From: GCA-2731375 sp002731375
GTDB lineage: Bacteria; Pseudomonadota; Alphaproteobacteria; GCA-2731375
DNA: 64,000 nt
Direction: 5' to 3'
Assembly (NCBI GenBank): GCA_030752605.1
Contig: JASMDX010000006.1
Coordinates: 11,883-75,882 of the forward strand
Under the pieces are notes generated by a model. The model made no database searches, was not told where the DNA came from, and worked only from the letters and a program-made list of their open reading frames with translations. Below are positions 54,001-62,601 of the stretch, piece by piece. Both the position numbers and the translations under genes were made by a program. Position 1 is the first letter of the stretch. Every line of letters starts with the position of its first letter.

Positions 54001-55143
54001 TCAATTGGTGGCTGCAGGCAGTGGGGCATAGAGTGGAAGTTTCGGCGTCACCATCTTGATTTCGGGACCACTCAGAGATTCCAAGAACGCGATCAAGTCA
54101 GCTTTCTCTTCGTCTGTCAGGTTTAGCGGCTTCAGCAGCTTCGTCTTGTTTGAGGCAAGGGTGCCGTCAGTAAACTCATTGCTGCCGCCGCCTTCGTTGT
54201 AGAAATCAACAACTTCATCGAAATCAAAGAACGAACCCGCGTGCATGAACGGTGCCGTATAGGCGGTGTAGCGCAAGGGCGGTGTGCGGAATTTACCCAT
54301 GTCGGACTTTTCCTTGGAGCGGTAATAGAAACCCGCATCATCCTTGATCTTGCGGTAGAGCTCCTCGGTCACACCCTTGGCATATTGCTCGTAACGGAAG
54401 GTGACCTGCGCCATGCCGTTGTCCGACCATTCCTCGGCCCTTGGCAGGCCAAGGTTATAGTACTTCTGATCGGTCAGCAGCGGCCCATTGTGACACTCGA
54501 TGCAGTTGGCCTTGCCCTCGAAGAGCTTGAGGCCACGCACCTGCTGTTCGGTGAGAGCGCTCTTGTCGCCGCGCATATATTTGTCGAACGGCGTGTTGTC
54601 ATGGATCAAGGTACGCTCGAACGCCGCCATGGCCTTCCAGGCATTGTTGACCTTGGGCCAGTCGTCACCGAACACTTTGTTAAAGCGCTTGACGTATTCG
54701 GGGATGAAGGCGAGGCGTGCCTCGACCATGTCCCGTTCGCCATTGCCCGACACCGCGCCAAGCGCGGCGGACGGGGCCTGGCTCTCGAGCGACTTGGCCG
54801 AGCCGGTCCAGAACAACTTGCCAAGATAGGCTGAGTTGATCACCGTCTGGCTGTTGCGCCAATGGATCACGCCCGGATAACCGCGGGAGAGAGGATCGTT
54901 AAAGCCCCAACCCTGTTTCGGCGCATGGCAGTCGGCGCAGGAAACGGATGCGTCGCCGCCAATACGTGAATCGAAGAACAGCAGCTTGCCAAGTTCGATT
55001 TTTTCAGCCGTTTGCGGATTATCCTTGGGAACCGGCACCGGCCCGAGAGCGGCCAGCGGCGGGTTGACATCGGCCGAGGCGGTGGAGCCGAGACCAAAAG
55101 CGATCACAATGACCGCGAGGGAGAGCCTTGTGCCCTTTTTCAT
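54001..55143 (-). CDS. Diheme cytochrome c peroxidase/MauG-family protein
   Basis: A 380-residue exported protein (signal cut near STASADV) with two heme sites, CADCHAPKQGWGF near residue 69 and CIECHNGPLLTD near residue 215. The order and spacing are those of bacterial diheme peroxidases. The C-terminal SFFDFDEVVDFYNEGGG and ADLIAFLESLSGPE are family hallmarks. It is 13 bases before the Rieske gene. In iodate-respiring bacteria, two such proteins (IdrP1/IdrP2) accompany the reductase and may remove hypoiodous acid or peroxide. Confidence 0.82.
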   Translation of the reverse strand: MKKGTRLSLAVIVIAFGLGSTASADVNPPLAALGPVPVPKDNPQTAEKIELGKLLFFDSRIGGDASVSCADCHAPKQGWGFNDPLSRGYPGVIHWRNSQTVINSAYLGKLFWTGSAKSLESQAPSAALGAVSGNGERDMVEARLAFIPEYVKRFNKVFGDDWPKVNNAWKAMAAFERTLIHDNTPFDKYMRGDKSALTEQQVRGLKLFEGKANCIECHNGPLLTDQKYYNLGLPRAEEWSDNGMAQVTFRYEQYAKGVTEELYRKIKDDAGFYYRSKEKSDMGKFRTPPLRYTAYTAPFMHAGSFFDFDEVVDFYNEGGGSNEFTDGTLASNKTKLLKPLNLTDEEKADLIAFLESLSGPEIKMVTPKLPLYAPLPAATN

Positions 55144-55153
55144 AGCCCTGCTC

Positions 55154-56293
55154 CTAATTTTTCTTGTTCAGCCAGTCTTCGATGGCGACGTAGTTCACGT
55201 TGATCTTGTCCTTCCAGACATGCTCAGGTCCGGTCAGGGCATCGCCCGACAGGGCTTCGAGGAAAGCCACCAAATTGGCGCGCTCTTCAGAACTCAAACC
55301 AAGCGGTTTCATACGCGCATCCTTGTTGGCGTCATTGCCACCACCACGATTGTAAAAAGCGACAACATCGGCCAGGGTTTTAATCATGCCGTTGTGCATA
55401 TACGGCGCCGTCTGCTTCAACTCGCGCAGGCTGGGCGTCATGAACTTTCCAACGTTGGAACCATCGGCCTTTTGCAGACGGATATTGGCGCCGACGTCAC
55501 GGCGGTGGTTCATGTAGTTCTCAAGGCCCATGAATTTGGCAAAGGACACGTATGTCACATGGCGCAACGGGTTCGACCAGATCTCCGGGTTTTCCGGCAC
55601 GGCCGTGTTATGGGGCTGGTCATCCGTGAAACGGGGGCCCGAATGGCATTGCGCGCAGCCGGCCTTGCCCCTGAACAAATCAAACCCACGTTGAGCCGCG
55701 GCTGACATCTTGCCCGCATCAAAGGGCGAACCCCGTGATGTCAGGGTTTCCAGATATTCGGGAATGGCCTTGCGGACAGAACCATTGGAGGGTTCTCCGT
55801 AACCTGCTTCCTTGAACATCTGCACGTAGATGGGATCCTGTTTAACCCGCTCCTGCATCATGCGCATATCCATGTTCATGGTGTAGGTTTCGGTAATTGA
55901 TTCACGGGTCACATCGTTCAGGTTTGTACCGATCCGGCCATCGTGAAACCAGGCCGCCTTTTGCGCGGCGTTGATCAGGGTCGGTGTATTACGGAACCCT
56001 TCCGAGCCTGGATAGGCCTTGGCCAATGCCAGGCCGTCGGCGAACCCCTTGGCTGGATTATGACAGGTGGAACAACTGATCGCGGCATCACCTGACAGGC
56101 GCGCATCGAAAAACAGCCGTTTTCCCAAGGCTGCCTTCTTGGCATCGACCTGTGCCGCCTTCACGGGGCCGAAATCAGCCGCCAGGGCCGGCGCCCCAAT
56201 TGATCCGATGGCCACGGCGCCCACCGCCAAGGTCAAAAGCATCGACCCAAGCGCGGAGGTTCGTGTGATCCGTGGCAGAGCTTTTCTTTTCAT
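55154..56293 (-). CDS. Diheme cytochrome c peroxidase/MauG-family protein
   Basis: A 379-residue exported paralog of the neighbouring gene. Signal peptide (SALGSMLLTLAVGAVAIGSI), heme sites CSTCHNPAKGFADG and CAQCHSGPRFTDD, and ENYMNHRRDVGANI between the second heme and the C-terminal RANLVAFLEALSGD. I chose ATG 56293 after AGAGG; the frame opens at 56506 but that extension is Arg-rich, lacks signal-peptide character and would overlap the 63-aa gene. The second IdrP-type candidate. Confidence 0.82.
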   Translation of the reverse strand: MKRKALPRITRTSALGSMLLTLAVGAVAIGSIGAPALAADFGPVKAAQVDAKKAALGKRLFFDARLSGDAAISCSTCHNPAKGFADGLALAKAYPGSEGFRNTPTLINAAQKAAWFHDGRIGTNLNDVTRESITETYTMNMDMRMMQERVKQDPIYVQMFKEAGYGEPSNGSVRKAIPEYLETLTSRGSPFDAGKMSAAAQRGFDLFRGKAGCAQCHSGPRFTDDQPHNTAVPENPEIWSNPLRHVTYVSFAKFMGLENYMNHRRDVGANIRLQKADGSNVGKFMTPSLRELKQTAPYMHNGMIKTLADVVAFYNRGGGNDANKDARMKPLGLSSEERANLVAFLEALSGDALTGPEHVWKDKINVNYVAIEDWLNKKN

Positions 56294-56388
56294 CGCTAAA
56301 CCTCTTAACAAAAGTACGGGCCTTGCCAAAAAACGCTTAAAAGAAGACTTCACCTTGCGATCATCCGTCTTGATCATCCGTTTCCGCC

Positions 56389-56580
56389 CTATTCTTGTGT
56401 TGGCAGGGGAACGCCGCTGATCCTTTCCAGAAACGCCTTCATTTCCGTCAGGTTCTGGAAATAACCCTCTTCTTCGCCTTGAATGTGCCGGATATGGCCG
56501 CGCCAAGTTGGGTTATTTCCCGGTTCTCCTTCCAACCAGATACGTGCCACGAACGATTCCGAAGTTCCCGGTTCAGCCAT
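56389..56580 (-). CDS. Small conserved-type protein (63 aa)
   Basis: ATG 56580 gives a 63-residue soluble protein (MAEPGTSESFVARIWLEGEP, then WRGHIRHIQG and MKAFLERISGVPLP). The FVxRIWLE...WRGHIxH layout is a pattern I have seen in short unnamed proteins of other proteobacteria. It is the first gene of the array, right behind the candidate operator repeats. The function is not known. Confidence 0.62.
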   Translation of the reverse strand: MAEPGTSESFVARIWLEGEPGNNPTWRGHIRHIQGEEEGYFQNLTEMKAFLERISGVPLPTQE

Positions 56581-56592
56581 TTCGCATCTACC

Positions 56593-56667
56593 GTTACGTT
56601 TTCTTTTCCCACCCCGACGGGATGAGTTCGGTAACAAACCAACATGAGCCGGTTACACTCAGGTAAC
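56593..56667 (-). promoter_or_regulatory. Repeated GTTAC/GTAAC sites upstream of the array
   Basis: Four GTTAC/GTAAC pentamers (56593, 56631, 56652, 56663) fall within 75 bases between the regulator gene and the first array gene. Two form an inverted repeat with a 6-base gap (56652-56667). They are candidate binding sites for the BTAD regulator. The rest of 56638-56799 has no gene or clear terminator. Confidence 0.35.
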
Positions 56668-56799
56668 AGAAAAGAGTCTGCCGCAAACCAGCACGGCTCG
56701 ATTATGTAAATTCAAATATCACGGAGGATTAAGACGCCAGCGATATCTACTTGCCAAGCGCCAGGCTAAAAAATAGAAAAACCAAATAAACCCTGGGAA

Positions 56800-58038
56800 T
56801 CAGCCGTTCTCGACGCTCCGACCACCGATCAGGCGTTCATAGACCTGCACGGTCTCGTGGGTTGGCTGAAAGCCATACTCCGCGTTCAAACTGCGACACC
56901 ATGTCGCGTAGTGCGCCGCCGCCCAATCGGGCCGGCCAAGGTTGACAAGGTTCTCCAACAGCGCGCGCAGGAAACTTTCGCGGCAGGGATCATTGGCCAA
57001 CGCCGTCCGGCAAACCCGCGTGGCCTCCATGAAAAGACCCTCCTCAGCATAGCATTTCGCCATGCCGGCTAACAGTTCCAGGTGGATCTCGCGCAACCGT
57101 GCTCGCTCTTCGGCGCACCATTCGGCATAGGGCTCGTCCTCGAGATAGTCGCCGCGATAGAGGCTTTCCGCTTCCTCGAATCGAGCCTGCGCCTGTCCAA
57201 GCTCACCTTCCTTCAGCAGACCCCACCCCGCCGTTACCAGGGAAGCGAAGGTATCGGAATCGACCCAAACCGCATCGCGCCGAAGCAGATAGGATTGACC
57301 CACCGTTTCTATGGTATCGGCCACCGCACCGCCATCCCGCAGTTTGGCCCGCAAGAACGACATTGTTACCTTCAACCGCTGCCAGCCGCGTGTTTCGTCC
57401 GCCTCGGGCCATAGCCATTCTATAAGGCGTTCCCGGTGTACCGGCCGGCCCAACTGGCTGACCAGGCACTTCAGGACCACGGCGGCCTGTTTACGTTTCC
57501 AGCCCTCCACATCCAGCCCCTCGCCGCCGATAGCCAGGCCAAACTGCCCCAGAGCGAAGATGCGCAGCGGCGAGATGGGCGTGACAACATTGGCCGCACC
57601 GTTGGCTTCGCGCAGAAAAATCACCGCCACCGCGTCACCATCACCTGTTTCCCTGGCCTCGAGGGGCATGACCAGGGTGGAGATTCCGGCGCTGATCATC
57701 TCGCCACTCTTGTGACGGATCCGACAGGCGGACATATTCCATTTTGCACCCACCGCCATGCATGACCGGCCTTCGCATAGCATGGAGCACAGGGGCTCGC
57801 CCGTGGGATAAAATGCCTGCAGCACCTGACCGCAGCGCTGACCCGTGGCCTCGGCGCTCGAATACCCCAGTAACTTGGCCGCGCCATCATTCCAGCCGAC
57901 CACCCGCATATCGTCATTGACGGCAAATGCAGGGTCGGAAGCAAAGCGCACTAGATCGGTGGTCTTAATAACCAATCCCCTTCCCAATGAGAGCCCATGT
58001 TCAAAAAGGCCCGTGCTATCGAGGGCCCGGCGCGCCAT
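56800..58038 (-). CDS. PAS-winged-helix-BTAD transcriptional activator
   Basis: A 412-residue regulator. A PAS domain (about 25-145) contains five Cys (69, 84, 88, 93, 105), including PLCSMLCEGRSC, which could bind a metal or iron-sulfur cluster. An OmpR-type DNA-binding region (ILRIFALGQFGLAI to LRRDAVWVD) and a helical BTAD domain (about 265-400) follow, as in SARP-type activators. It is encoded directly upstream of, and in line with, the cytochrome/Mo array and is its likely regulator. A near-perfect FNR box lies in front of it. Confidence 0.8.
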   Translation of the reverse strand: MARRALDSTGLFEHGLSLGRGLVIKTTDLVRFASDPAFAVNDDMRVVGWNDGAAKLLGYSSAEATGQRCGQVLQAFYPTGEPLCSMLCEGRSCMAVGAKWNMSACRIRHKSGEMISAGISTLVMPLEARETGDGDAVAVIFLREANGAANVVTPISPLRIFALGQFGLAIGGEGLDVEGWKRKQAAVVLKCLVSQLGRPVHRERLIEWLWPEADETRGWQRLKVTMSFLRAKLRDGGAVADTIETVGQSYLLRRDAVWVDSDTFASLVTAGWGLLKEGELGQAQARFEEAESLYRGDYLEDEPYAEWCAEERARLREIHLELLAGMAKCYAEEGLFMEATRVCRTALANDPCRESFLRALLENLVNLGRPDWAAAHYATWCRSLNAEYGFQPTHETVQVYERLIGGRSVENG

Positions 58039-58106
58039 GGCGGACTGTTACCAGCGGCGCGCGATTCATTCCGTTGGTAAAATGCGCCGCAAAATCACTC
58101 TTGCGT

Positions 58107-58120
58107 ATGATCTAGATCAA
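58107..58120 (-). promoter_or_regulatory. Near-perfect FNR-type operator upstream of the regulator
   Basis: On the minus strand TTGAT-CTAG-ATCAT matches nine of ten consensus positions. It lies about 70 bases ahead of the regulator start, between two divergent genes. Confidence 0.5.
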
Positions 58121-58238
58121 TTCCGAGGCGCAGTACGGTAAACATCGGCCAAATGACGCGATCCCCGGCGACAAAGGCGCATTGCCTTTTTTGCCCCGAC
58201 GGGTAGGATCAGCCCAGTACATTACTGAGGAGACGATT

Positions 58239-58460
58239 GTGGCGGATATTAAAGTTCAGTCAGAAATTACCGGCAAGGTTTGGGCGATCGAAGCCAGCAT
58301 TGGGGATACCCTGGAAGAAGAAGACACGATTATTGTATTGGAATCCATGAAGATGGAAATCCCCGTCGTGGCTCCCTCTGATGGCACCTTGAAGGAAATT
58401 CTGGTCAAGGAAGGCGATGCAGTAACCGAGGGCCAGGATGTCGCAATAATGGACGGCTAG
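58239..58460 (+). CDS. Biotin/lipoyl carrier protein (acyl-CoA carboxylase BCCP-like)
   Basis: A 73-residue single biotinyl domain with the modified Lys38 in LESMKMEIPVVAP and the closing half LKEILVKEGDAVTEGQDVAIM. GTG 58239 is the start, since GAGGAG sits six bases before it; the longer upstream frame has no such site. Its partner is probably the carboxyltransferase encoded at 61037. No biotin carboxylase gene is in the window. Confidence 0.85.
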   Translation: MADIKVQSEITGKVWAIEASIGDTLEEEDTIIVLESMKMEIPVVAPSDGTLKEILVKEGDAVTEGQDVAIMDG

Positions 58461-58512
58461 GCGTTAGAACTCACTCCGGAGGGGTCCGGTGGGGGAAGTG
58501 GGGAATACATAG

Positions 58513-58842
58513 ATGTATATCGCGATGAACCGTTTTCGCGTCACGAAGGGCGAGGAAGCGGCGTTCGAACGTATTTGGGCCGAGCGGGACACGCATTTGG
58601 GCGAAGTTCCGGGCTTCATCGAATTTCATCTGCTGCGGGGGCCGGAGGCGGAGGACCATACCCTCTACGCCTCACACACGTTGTGGAAAAGCCAGGAGAA
58701 TTTCGAGGCCTGGACCACGTCCGAGGCCTTCCGCAAGGCCCATGCCAATGCCGGCAACAAGGCGGGGCAAGGCAAGAGCATCTACCTGGGCCCACCGCAA
58801 TTCGAAGGCTTCGAAGCGGTCCAGGTACTCAAACGGAGCTAG
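58513..58842 (+). CDS. ABM-domain monooxygenase (heme-degrading IsdG-like)
   Basis: A 109-residue dimeric alpha+beta barrel protein. MYIAMNRFRVTKGEEAAFER begins the first strand-helix; GFIEFHLLRGPEAEDH and SHTLWKSQENFEAWTTSEAF follow, the latter with the usual W-x-S-x-E-x-F-x-x-W signature. A His near the middle of SEAFRKAHANAG is in the position that binds heme in IsdG-type enzymes. A heme or quinol monooxygenase role is likely. It starts 53 bases after the biotin-carrier gene. Confidence 0.78.
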   Translation: MYIAMNRFRVTKGEEAAFERIWAERDTHLGEVPGFIEFHLLRGPEAEDHTLYASHTLWKSQENFEAWTTSEAFRKAHANAGNKAGQGKSIYLGPPQFEGFEAVQVLKRS

Positions 58843-58882
58843 AAGAAATCCGGCACATTCCGAGCCATTTGCCCCGCCCGCC

Positions 58883-59057
58883 CTATATTCCAAACACCAC
58901 GCTTGGTAGCCATAGCGCCAAGCCGGGGAAGAACGCCACCGCCCCCAGGACCACGAACTCCAGCATAATGAACGGCACCACGCCCTAGTACATATGGCGG
59001 AGGGTCAATTCCGGCGGCGAGATGCCGCGCAGGTAGAAGATCGCCGGGGCCCAAGAC
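58883..59057 (-). pseudogene. Remnant of a TRAP transporter large permease (DctM)
   Basis: The minus strand encodes the last ~58 residues of a DctM-type protein, APAIFYLRGISPPELTLRHMY, a TAG at 58985-58987, then GVVPFIMLEFVVLGAVAFFP and ALWLPSVVFGI to the TAG at 58883. The front of the gene is missing. The following 58-59 kb gap (59058-59327) shows no gene that I recognise. Confidence 0.6.
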
Positions 59058-59327
59058 CGGCTGTTCACCGACCACGCCAGGGCCCTGCACTTCCTCCACA
59101 TGGCCAACAGCATTGGTGATGACCCAGTGCCGGTTCAACGACTGAACCGTTTCGGCACCGCCGTTTTCAATTTAAATGGTATAGAGCCAGAAATACCGAT
59201 CAGCGCCCGGGTCCGATTGTTCGGCAAGAAATTGAGGTTGCACCTGCACCGTGATATCCCGCGTTATCGCTGTATACATAGCCGCGCTGTCCCCATATTG
59301 CCCCACTATAACAACAGGTAGTACGCG

Positions 59328-60923
59328 TTAGGCATCCTGACAAGGTCGCAAATGCGCCCTGAACGCTGCCACGGCGGCCATCGCATCATCTGGCCAGAAA
59401 GCCGCCGCCACATAGCGGTCCGGCCGGATCAAAAGGATTTGATCCCGATGGGCCCGGACCGCCGCCAATGCCAAACCTGAACGCGGGATCAGCCGCGTCA
59501 CGCCGCCCGGCACCATCGCGTCACCCAATAGCACCGGCACTGGCCTCAACTCCGGCCAGAGGGCTTCTTGATTCTGGGCCATGAAGTGCACCGTATCCGG
59601 CGCCTGGGCCAGCAAGACGAAACCGTCACCCAGCGCATCGTCCATGCGCGCGGCGTCGCTGGCGGCCGCGTCCAACTCCACCTGTGGCAGCATGGCGCCA
59701 ACCAGGGAGCCAGCGAAACTTTGCGTGTGCAGATCCACGAAAGGCCCCCCGCTATAATGGGGGCGCGGCTTGAATTTCATATTGATGATAAAATCTCGGG
59801 CCTGGGGAAAGCGCTCAAACTGCCGTAGAATACCGTTGCGAAAATCAATATCCTCTCGCGCTTGGGGCATGATGATCTCGCCCATGGCGACGGCCAGTTG
59901 CACCATAGCCCAGGCGGGCCCACGCCGCTCCAGGTCATAGCTATCCAGCAAAGTGGGATCAGCCTGTCCCGCCAGAACCGCCGCCAGTTTCCAGCTAATA
60001 TTATGCGCGTCGCGCAAACCGGAGTTCATGCCCTGGCCGGCGAAGGGCGGTGTCAGATGGGCCGCATCACCGGCCAGAAAAACCCGGCCAACGGAGAACC
60101 GCGCCGCAATGCGGGCCTGAAAGGTATAGACCGTGATCCGGATCAAATCCTCGTCCGCCAGGCTTCGCAAGGGTGCCAAAAATTCCCGCACCCGTGCGGG
60201 CGCCACCATATCCTCAGCCCGCTCCCCGGTTTGCAGTTGGAACTCGTAACGCCGCCCACCCCGTGGCGCGGGTATCGAGACAAACGGGCGGTCGGAACGG
60301 CAAAAGAATTTTGAGACGGGCTCGGGGTCCGGATCGTTCTCCGTATCCACCACCAGCCAATCCTGAGGATAGGTGTCCCCCTCCATGGCCAGGCCCAGAG
60401 TTTCGCGGATGGAACTGTTTGCACCATCGGCGGCGATCAGATAGTCGGCCCGAACTCTGACGCTACCGTCGATTTCAAGAGTTACACCATCCTCATCGCT
60501 GCTGAACCGCCAGAGGTTGGCATTAAAAGCCAAGGTCACATGTTCAAAGCGCGCCAATCCCTCGGCCAAAACGCGTTCCATCTCCGGTTGAAAAAAATAG
60601 TTGCGCCGGGGAAAGCCGAATTCGGGGGGCGGCGCGCCCACCTCGGCGAACGGCACGCCATCATGGTCGTAATAACGCGCCCCGCCCGCCGGCACTGTAT
60701 GGGGCATGAAGTCCCGGTCCAGCCCCGTTGCCTGCAAGGTACGGGCGCCCTCGTCATCAATGGCAATAGCCCGGGGTATATCCATGGTGGTCGGGTTGCG
60801 GTCGATAATCAGCGTGCAGATCCCATAGGTGCCCAGCAAATTCGCCGCCATCAAGCCTACTGGCCCGGCGCCCACGATGGCCACGCTGACCTTTTCGGGC
60901 AGATCCCGTTGCTCTATCTTCAT
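59328..60923 (-). CDS. FAD-dependent aromatic hydroxylase (MhpA/PheA-like)
   Basis: A 531-residue group A flavin monooxygenase. The N-terminal GxGxxG is VAIVGAGPVGLMAANLLG, the middle DG motif is ADYLIAADGANSSIRETLG, and the GD motif is GRVFLAGDAAHLTPPFAGQGMNSG. The length and C-terminal thioredoxin-like part are typical of 3-(3-hydroxyphenyl)propionate and phenol hydroxylases. It would hydroxylate a phenolic ring using NAD(P)H and oxygen. I start at ATG 60923, after AAGGTGG; the frame opens at 60983. Confidence 0.83.
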   Translation of the reverse strand: MKIEQRDLPEKVSVAIVGAGPVGLMAANLLGTYGICTLIIDRNPTTMDIPRAIAIDDEGARTLQATGLDRDFMPHTVPAGGARYYDHDGVPFAEVGAPPPEFGFPRRNYFFQPEMERVLAEGLARFEHVTLAFNANLWRFSSDEDGVTLEIDGSVRVRADYLIAADGANSSIRETLGLAMEGDTYPQDWLVVDTENDPDPEPVSKFFCRSDRPFVSIPAPRGGRRYEFQLQTGERAEDMVAPARVREFLAPLRSLADEDLIRITVYTFQARIAARFSVGRVFLAGDAAHLTPPFAGQGMNSGLRDAHNISWKLAAVLAGQADPTLLDSYDLERRGPAWAMVQLAVAMGEIIMPQAREDIDFRNGILRQFERFPQARDFIINMKFKPRPHYSGGPFVDLHTQSFAGSLVGAMLPQVELDAAASDAARMDDALGDGFVLLAQAPDTVHFMAQNQEALWPELRPVPVLLGDAMVPGGVTRLIPRSGLALAAVRAHRDQILLIRPDRYVAAAFWPDDAMAAVAAFRAHLRPCQDA

Positions 60924-61036
60924 AGCCACCCACCTTCTTATTTTCGGTGATCGTAACCTGATCCCTTGCCCTGGGACCAGCACGTAGGCACCATGGCGGT
61001 ACCGAACCTATTGTAAGCGTGGTGCGAGGAGCCCTA

Positions 61037-62584
61037 ATGGACGATCTAATCGCGGAATTGCAGCAACGCCGGACCGCCTCACTTGAGCTTGGTGGCGCCA
61101 AGCGCGTTGAACGGCAACACAATCAGGGCAAACTGACGGCGCGGGAGCGGGTCGACCTTCTGTTCGATAGCAATAGCTTTGAAGAACTTGGGCAACTGAC
61201 CAACCATGTCCACACACCCGTTACCACGATCCCCAACAAACAGACCCCAGCGGACGGCGTCGTAACCGGCTTCGGCAAGATCGAGGGGCGACAAGCCGCC
61301 GTGGTGGCCGAGGACTTCACCATTCTGGGCGGTTCCCTAGGCATCAATAATTTTCTCAAAAAGACCCGCATGATCGAACTGGCACAGCGGGATAAGCTGC
61401 CCATCGTCTGGCTGTTCGACGGCGCCGGGGCGCGCACGGACGAATTCATCGGCGAAGGCCTGGCGCCCATGCACCATTTCATGGACGTCGCCAAACTGTC
61501 AGGCGTGACGCCGCAGATCGCTGGTGTCCTGGGTCCCTGTGCCGGCGACAGCTCCCTCCTACCGGCGATGATGGAATTCATTGTCATGGTCGAAGGCACA
61601 GCCATGCTGGCCGCCGGCGGCCCACCTCTAGTCAAGATGGGCACGGGCGAGGATGTCACCAAGGAAGAACTTGGCGGCACCGACCTGCATTGCCGCGTCT
61701 CGGGCGTGGGCGACAACCGCGCGGTGGACGACGCCGACGCCATTTGCCAGATCCGCCGCTATCTTTCCTACATGCCCACCAACACCTACGAGTATCCGCC
61801 ATATGTAGAACCCGATGACAGCCCTGACCGCCGGGATGAGGGCCTGGCCGGAATTTTACCGGAGAACAAGCGCCGCCCCTATGACATGAAGAAGATCATC
61901 GACCGAGTGGTGGACCGCGACAGTTTTTTTGAGATCAAGTCCGATTTCGCCAAGATGATGATCACCGGCCTGGCGCGCATGAACGGTCACGCCGTGGGCA
62001 TCATCGCCAACCAGCCCAAGGTCATGGCCGGCGCCATCACCGCCACCGCTGGCGCCAAGCACCGCCATTTCATGGATTTGTGCAATGCCTTTCATCTGCC
62101 GATTATTTTTCTAATGGACACGCCGGGCGTGATGACCGGGCCGCAATCGGAAAAAGAAGGCGCCTTGCGCGCCGGCATGACCATTGCGCACTCGTTTGCC
62201 TTTGCCCGGGTGCCATTGCTAACCCTGACCATTCACAAGGGCTTTGGCTATGGCGCCGCCGCCATGGGCGGTTTGGGTGCGGGACAATCGACGACGCTTG
62301 CCTGGCCCAGTGCTGATTTCAACGCCATTCCTTTGGATAGCGGCATCCAGGCGGCCTACCGCGCCCTTTTGGAAGCAGCCGATGACCCGGCGGCGGAACA
62401 GGCTCGGCTGGAGGCCGAACTGGGTGAACTCTGCGGCGCCTTCCCAGCGGCCGAGCAGATGAAGATCGATGATATCATCGAGCCGGCGGCAACCCGGCCC
62501 CGCCTGATCCAGGCCCTGGAACGCGCCCTGACCCGCCGCACCCAGGCCCCCACCCCCGCCACCCGTTGGGGCATCCTGCCATAA
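61037..62584 (+). CDS. Acyl-CoA carboxylase beta subunit (carboxyltransferase)
   Basis: A 515-residue carboxyltransferase of the propionyl/methylcrotonyl-CoA carboxylase beta family. It has the N-terminal KRVERQHNQGKLTARERVDLL, CoA-binding ITGLARMNGHAVGIIANQP, and the second half FLMDTPGVMTGPQSEKEGALR and HKGFGYGAAAMGGLG. It moves CO2 from biotin to an acyl-CoA; the substrate is undecided. ATG 61037 follows GAGGAG. It is followed after 17 bases by an acyl-CoA dehydrogenase gene, so acyl-CoA turnover is implied. Confidence 0.87.
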   Translation: MDDLIAELQQRRTASLELGGAKRVERQHNQGKLTARERVDLLFDSNSFEELGQLTNHVHTPVTTIPNKQTPADGVVTGFGKIEGRQAAVVAEDFTILGGSLGINNFLKKTRMIELAQRDKLPIVWLFDGAGARTDEFIGEGLAPMHHFMDVAKLSGVTPQIAGVLGPCAGDSSLLPAMMEFIVMVEGTAMLAAGGPPLVKMGTGEDVTKEELGGTDLHCRVSGVGDNRAVDDADAICQIRRYLSYMPTNTYEYPPYVEPDDSPDRRDEGLAGILPENKRRPYDMKKIIDRVVDRDSFFEIKSDFAKMMITGLARMNGHAVGIIANQPKVMAGAITATAGAKHRHFMDLCNAFHLPIIFLMDTPGVMTGPQSEKEGALRAGMTIAHSFAFARVPLLTLTIHKGFGYGAAAMGGLGAGQSTTLAWPSADFNAIPLDSGIQAAYRALLEAADDPAAEQARLEAELGELCGAFPAAEQMKIDDIIEPAATRPRLIQALERALTRRTQAPTPATRWGILP

Positions 62585-62601
62585 GCTGGATTGGAGAACC
62601 C

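Noticed and set aside
55154..56506. Long N-terminal form of the first diheme peroxidase
   Set aside because: The extra 71 residues are Arg-rich, overlap the 63-aa gene, and hide the signal peptide that starts at 56293.
50716..56580. Nitrite oxidoreductase or nitrate reductase cluster
   Set aside because: The EB_dh-type subunits recall NxrC, but the catalytic subunit has the AioA-type [3Fe-4S] pattern and a Rieske partner, and no NarH/NxrB-like protein is present.
59100..59321. 73-codon plus-strand ORF
   Set aside because: No recognisable features, no ribosome site, and it lies beside a decayed TRAP gene.
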